A DNA stretch of 64,000 bases. It comes from Rhizobium sp. CCGE 510. Lineage in GTDB: Bacteria; Pseudomonadota; Alphaproteobacteria; Rhizobiales; Rhizobiaceae. Positions 60,934 to 64,000 of this stretch are shown piece by piece; position 1 is the stretch's first letter, and every line of letters begins with the position of its first letter. Under the pieces are notes generated by a model. The model made no database searches. It was not told where the DNA came from and saw nothing but the letters and a program-made list of their open reading frames with translations. Made by a program: the position numbers and the translations under genes. The stretch spans positions 62,001 through 126,000 of the forward strand of contig NZ_AEYF01000008.1 of assembly GCF_000292525.1 (NCBI RefSeq), in the 5' to 3' direction.

Positions 60934-61536
60934 TCAGCCTCCGGCCTTGCGTTGCGCGTCGGAAATGGCGCGTGCGGCCTCTTCGGAGGAGTTGGCGAGC
61001 GTGCGCATCTCGGCAGCAAGCACGGCAAAGCCCGATCCTGCCGTGCCGGCGCGGGCCGCCTCGATGCCGGCATTGACGGCGAGCAGCTTGAGGTAGCGCA
61101 GCGATTGCAGGATCTCGTTGGTCTTCGAAGCGGTGACGCGCATATCGGCGGTCCGTTCATCGATTCGCTGGTAAAGCGATTCGATGTTGATGATGCTGCC
61201 TTCGAGGTAGAGAAGTTCACCCTTCTGATCCCAGATGCCGCCGCCGGTCTCGGTTACCCAGATCAAATGGCCCATGGCGTGGCGGATGCGATATTCCATC
61301 GTCCAGTCGGTGCGCTTCTCCAGCGCCTGGCCGACGATCTCGTCCATCAAAGGCACGTCTTCCTCGTACATGATCGAGGTGAAGGTCCGCGTGCGGTTGC
61401 CGATGATTTCGTCGACGGGATAACCGAAGATGCGCTCGATGCCATTGGTCATTTCAAGCATCGTGTAGTTTTCATCGGCGCGGCAGCGATAGAGAAAACC
61501 GCTCATGCGCCCGAGAATGCTCGTTTGAAAATCCAT
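60934..61536 (-). CDS. Soluble PAS domain protein with a truncated chemoreceptor signalling tip
   Basis: A 200-residue protein. Residues about 10-115 are a PAS domain (MLEMTNGIERIFGYPVDEIIGNRTRTFTSIM...WVTETGGGIWDQKGELLYLEGSI). The last 70 residues hold the MCP hairpin tip, AVNAGIEAARAGTAGSGFAVLAAEMRTLANSSEEAA, related to the consensus NAAIEAARAGE. There is no transmembrane segment and the coiled coil is far shorter than in normal receptors. The ATG at 61536 was taken; a GTG at 61545 is also possible. It could be a cytoplasmic chemotaxis sensor or a decoy partner for CheA/CheW. Confidence 0.82.
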   Translation of the reverse strand: MDFQTSILGRMSGFLYRCRADENYTMLEMTNGIERIFGYPVDEIIGNRTRTFTSIMYEEDVPLMDEIVGQALEKRTDWTMEYRIRHAMGHLIWVTETGGGIWDQKGELLYLEGSIINIESLYQRIDERTADMRVTASKTNEILQSLRYLKLLAVNAGIEAARAGTAGSGFAVLAAEMRTLANSSEEAARAISDAQRKAGG

Positions 61537-61659
61537 GAAGGCCACATCCGAAGAGAAGAGTTGCAGATGGATTTATGTCGTCTCGGTGTCAAAGACACCG
61601 GGATAAGATGCCGGAAGAAAGTGAACGGACACCTTCATCCGGCATGGGTCTCCGTCCGT

Positions 61660-62997
61660 TCAGTTACGCAGATATTCCTCCTTGGAATCGTCGAGCGCCT
61701 CGACCCAGGGCGTGTGATGCTTCGGCGACATGTTGCCGGTCATCAGCGATCGATAGGCATGGTCGCGGAAGCCCATGATATTGTCCGCCTTGTGATGTTC
61801 CCATTCCATGAAGGTCTTGTTGGTGCCCTCGATGTCGAAGGAGGGATAATCGGTCTCGGCAAGCAGTTCCTTCACGTAGTCGCCCTGGTACCAGATCATC
61901 TGCTCGGCATCCTCGAGCGTCTCCTCGCGGGCGCGCCACATGTCGAAATTGGCCTTCAGCTCCTCTTCCGGCGGCAGGGTGATACGGCCCATCATCACGT
62001 CGCGCGCCCACCAAGCCTGCACGTCGAACATGTTGAAAGTATAGAACTGGTCCTGCATGCCGATATAGAAGAGCTGCGGGTTCTTGTCGAAGATCACCCC
62101 CTTGTAGAGGCTGTCGGCCCAGAGGCGGTTGGCGGTCTTCAGCCGGAGATCGTCAGGTAGGAAGGGGAAATGGTGCTGGTATCCGGTGCACAGGATCACC
62201 GCATCGACGTCCTTGGTCGAGCCGTCGAGGAAATGCGCCGTGCGGTTTTCAAGCTTGGTCAGCAGCGGCCGTTCTTCGAAATTCTCCGGCCATTTGAAGC
62301 CCATCGGCTTCGAGCGGTAGCTGGTCGTTACCGATTTCGCGCCGTATTTCCAGCATTGCGAGCCGATGTCCTCGGCCGAATAGCTGCGGCCGACGAGCAG
62401 GATGTCCTTGCCCTTGAACTCCAGCGCGTCGCGGAAGTCGTGGGCATGCAGCACGCGGCCGCCGAAAGTCTTGACACCCTCGAAATAGGGCACGTTCGGC
62501 GTCGAGAAGTGACCTGATGCCACGACGACATAGTCGAACTCCTCGTCATACATCCGGTCCTCGACGCGGTTATGCGCCGTCACCGTGAATTTCTTCGTCT
62601 GATCGTCGAAGCGAACCATGCGCACCGGCGTGCTGAAGCGCACCCAGTGGCGGACATTCGCCTTCTCGACGCGGCCCTTGATATAGTCCCAGAGCACGGC
62701 GCGTGGCGGATAGGAGGCAATCGGCTTGCCGAAATGCTCCTCGAAGGAGTAATCGGCGAATTCGAGGCATTCCTTCGGGCCGTTCGACCAGAGGTAACGA
62801 TACATGCTGCCATGGACCGGCTCGCCATATTCGTCGAGCCCGGTGCGCCAGGTATAATTCCAGAGCCCGCCCCAGTCCGACTGTTTTTCGAAGCAGACGA
62901 TCTCCGGGATTTCGGCGCCCTTCTGGGCGGCCGATTGAAAGGCGCGCAGCTGCGCCAGCCCGGAAGGACCGGCACCGATGACGGCAACTCTAGTCAT
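61660..62997 (-). CDS. tmm: Flavin-containing monooxygenase, trimethylamine monooxygenase-like
   Basis: A 445-residue FMO. The FAD motif is GAGPSG (8-13), the FMO identification motif FxGxxxHxxxF is [11 protein letters not shown], and the NADPH motif is [10 protein letters not shown]. Length and segments such as [40 protein letters not shown] fit bacterial trimethylamine monooxygenases, which form trimethylamine N-oxide. The next gene upstream belongs to the dimethylamine monooxygenase family, which supports a methylamine pathway. Substrate preference is inferred. Confidence 0.85.
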   Translation of the reverse strand: MTRVAVIGAGPSGLAQLRAFQSAAQKGAEIPEIVCFEKQSDWGGLWNYTWRTGLDEYGEPVHGSMYRYLWSNGPKECLEFADYSFEEHFGKPIASYPPRAVLWDYIKGRVEKANVRHWVRFSTPVRMVRFDDQTKKFTVTAHNRVEDRMYDEEFDYVVVASGHFSTPNVPYFEGVKTFGGRVLHAHDFRDALEFKGKDILLVGRSYSAEDIGSQCWKYGAKSVTTSYRSKPMGFKWPENFEERPLLTKLENRTAHFLDGSTKDVDAVILCTGYQHHFPFLPDDLRLKTANRLWADSLYKGVIFDKNPQLFYIGMQDQFYTFNMFDVQAWWARDVMMGRITLPPEEELKANFDMWRAREETLEDAEQMIWYQGDYVKELLAETDYPSFDIEGTNKTFMEWEHHKADNIMGFRDHAYRSLMTGNMSPKHHTPWVEALDDSKEEYLRN

Positions 62998-63080
62998 GAA
63001 GCATTCCCCTCTTGATTATATATCATTGCCTAGTTTGCGCGCCTTAAAAGACACGCAACGCTGGTGCGCATCGCTGCGCC

Positions 63081-64000
63081 TCAGTCCGGATAAATGCCGG
63101 GGCTGGTCGGCGCCCCATCGTCATATTTGGAAAACCACTCGATCGTCGTCTCGCGGAAACGGGTGAGGCCCTTATAGTCGATAAGCTCGGGCGGCAGCGT
63201 CTTCAGCACCCGCGGGAAGCGCCGCGCCCATTTCGGCACGGTGGCGAGCTCTTCCATGTTCATCAGGTAGCAACGGATGACGAAGAGGATGGCGTTGGAG
63301 CGCGGCAGGCGCCACAGGCTCTGCAACTCGACACGCAGATGCACCTTCTCGCCGACATTCTCCGGCGTCACCGTCGTGCGGTCAGGACCCCATTTGTGAT
63401 AATTCTCCGGGCTGGTGTCGAGCCGCGGATTGATCGTCATCGTCCAGTTGAAGCGTCGTGTCGGCTTGCCCTGCTGCAGGTTCAACAGGAATTTCAGCGC
63501 CCGGTCGAAGACGCCGATCTGGTGGGCAAGCGGCACCGGCCCGTGCCATTCCATGAAGTTCATGCCGATATCGAAATCGAGCGACCAGTCGGCCTGCGTC
63601 GTTACCATGCCGGCATCCATCCACAGATTGCCGTCGCGCTGGTCGACGATGCAGAAATCGCCCTGGGCCTGGCGGGTGATATATTCGAAGGGCTCATAGG
63701 GCAGCGTCGAAGCATCGCCGAAGGTGAAGCTGTCGTCGATGCCGAGCGGGCGGTTGATCCAGCGCCACTGGTCACCGTTGCGGATCAGCGTGAAGTGGTC
63801 GGGATAACCCGCCGCCTGCTCTTCCATCAGCAATTCGAGCGTATCCCATTGCGCGCTCATCATGTGCGGCAGCGCCTGATAACGCAGCGGATCTTCCTTC
63901 AGCACCAGCGCCCGGTCATGCATCTCGGCGACGTAATGCTCGTCGACGTCGATCAGGCTTTCGTAGACGGTTCCCGCCCGGCCGCGCACATGCGGCTCCA
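63081..64000 (-). CDS. DUF3445 heme-dependent oxidative N-demethylase-like protein (partial)
   Basis: At least 306 residues of a DUF3445 (HODM alpha-like) protein; the reading frame is open to the window edge, so the N-terminus lies outside, and the GTG at 63987-63989 is unlikely to be the true start. Characteristic segments are DWSLDFDIGMNFMEWHGPVP and RFNWTMTINPRLDTSPENYHKWGPDRT. DmmA of dimethylamine monooxygenase belongs here. It lies 83 bases upstream of the trimethylamine-monooxygenase-like gene on the same strand, so the two may degrade trimethylamine to smaller amines. Confidence 0.82.
   Translation of the reverse strand, partial: EPHVRGRAGTVYESLIDVDEHYVAEMHDRALVLKEDPLRYQALPHMMSAQWDTLELLMEEQAAGYPDHFTLIRNGDQWRWINRPLGIDDSFTFGDASTLPYEPFEYITRQAQGDFCIVDQRDGNLWMDAGMVTTQADWSLDFDIGMNFMEWHGPVPLAHQIGVFDRALKFLLNLQQGKPTRRFNWTMTINPRLDTSPENYHKWGPDRTTVTPENVGEKVHLRVELQSLWRLPRSNAILFVIRCYLMNMEELATVPKWARRFPRVLKTLPPELIDYKGLTRFRETTIEWFSKYDDGAPTSPGIYPD

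Noticed and set aside
63081..63989. GTG at 63987-63989 as the true start of the DUF3445 gene
   Set aside because: The frame continues without a stop to the window edge and family members have more residues at the N-terminus, so the gene is cut by the window.

Overview
The window looks like a replicon of the Rhizobium leguminosarum / R. etli group (Alphaproteobacteria, Rhizobiales). The grounds are high-GC coding bias, uninterrupted catabolic operons with their own ABC transporters and regulators, two-palindrome intergenic mosaic elements of the RIME type, a minCDE operon preceded by a CtrA-type box, and a minus-strand small RNA with CCUCCUCCC loops beside a DUF1127 gene. In rhizobia minCDE usually sits on a secondary replicon (pSymB of Sinorhizobium meliloti, p42e of R. 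etli), so a chromid is the likeliest source; that is inference. I see no tRNA, rRNA, CRISPR array or complete insertion sequence.

Layout. 1-5.5 kb (minus): dipeptide-type ABC importer operon with an embedded SxxK serine hydrolase, followed by two paralogous LysR regulators (5.7-7.6 kb), a divergent MmgE/PrpD gene and a dienelactone-hydrolase-like protein. 10.3-15.7 kb (plus): Gfo/Idh/MocA oxidoreductase plus a complete CUT1 sugar ABC transporter. 15.8-23.0 kb: the most unusual block. A minus-strand tetR-fabF2-ftsZ2 operon diverges from a plus-strand RND efflux pair across a short promoter carrying two identical-architecture operators. 23.2-25.6 kb: GST, NmrA-like and TetR genes. 25.7-33.5 kb: two divergent catabolic operons (DSD1-type PLP enzyme, M81 MlrC-type peptidase and NTF2-like protein against RidA, RpiR regulator, SDR, MFS and ROK). 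33.6-38.8 kb: methyltransferase, GH20 hexosaminidase, DHA2 efflux pump. 39-40 kb: a small accessory patch with a DUF2026-like protein and a decayed 3' end of a second DHA2 transporter gene. 40.1-45.9 kb: GH94 phosphorylase, GntR regulator and kduD-kduI. 46.1-46.6 kb: the small RNA and DUF1127 locus. 46.8-57.3 kb: DEDDh exonuclease, flavin amine oxidase, aldo-keto reductase, amino-acid permease divergent from a DUF1989-GcvT fusion, a fused double TetR regulator divergent from a crotonase. 57.7-60.7 kb: cold-shock protein, two small charged proteins, minCDE. 60.9-64 kb: PAS-MCP-like protein, a trimethylamine-monooxygenase-like FMO and a DUF3445 (dimethylamine monooxygenase-like) subunit cut by the window edge.

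How the parts may work together. Most blocks are nutrient-scavenging modules of a soil and rhizosphere bacterium: peptides, sugars, uronates, amino sugars, beta-1,2-glucans, methylamines and modified amino acids. Two loci deserve priority. The first is the TetR-controlled pairing of spare copies of two essential antibiotic targets (beta-ketoacyl-ACP synthase II and FtsZ) with a drug efflux pump. The second is the DUF1127 gene followed by a four-hairpin RNA presenting an anti-Shine-Dalgarno sequence in every loop.
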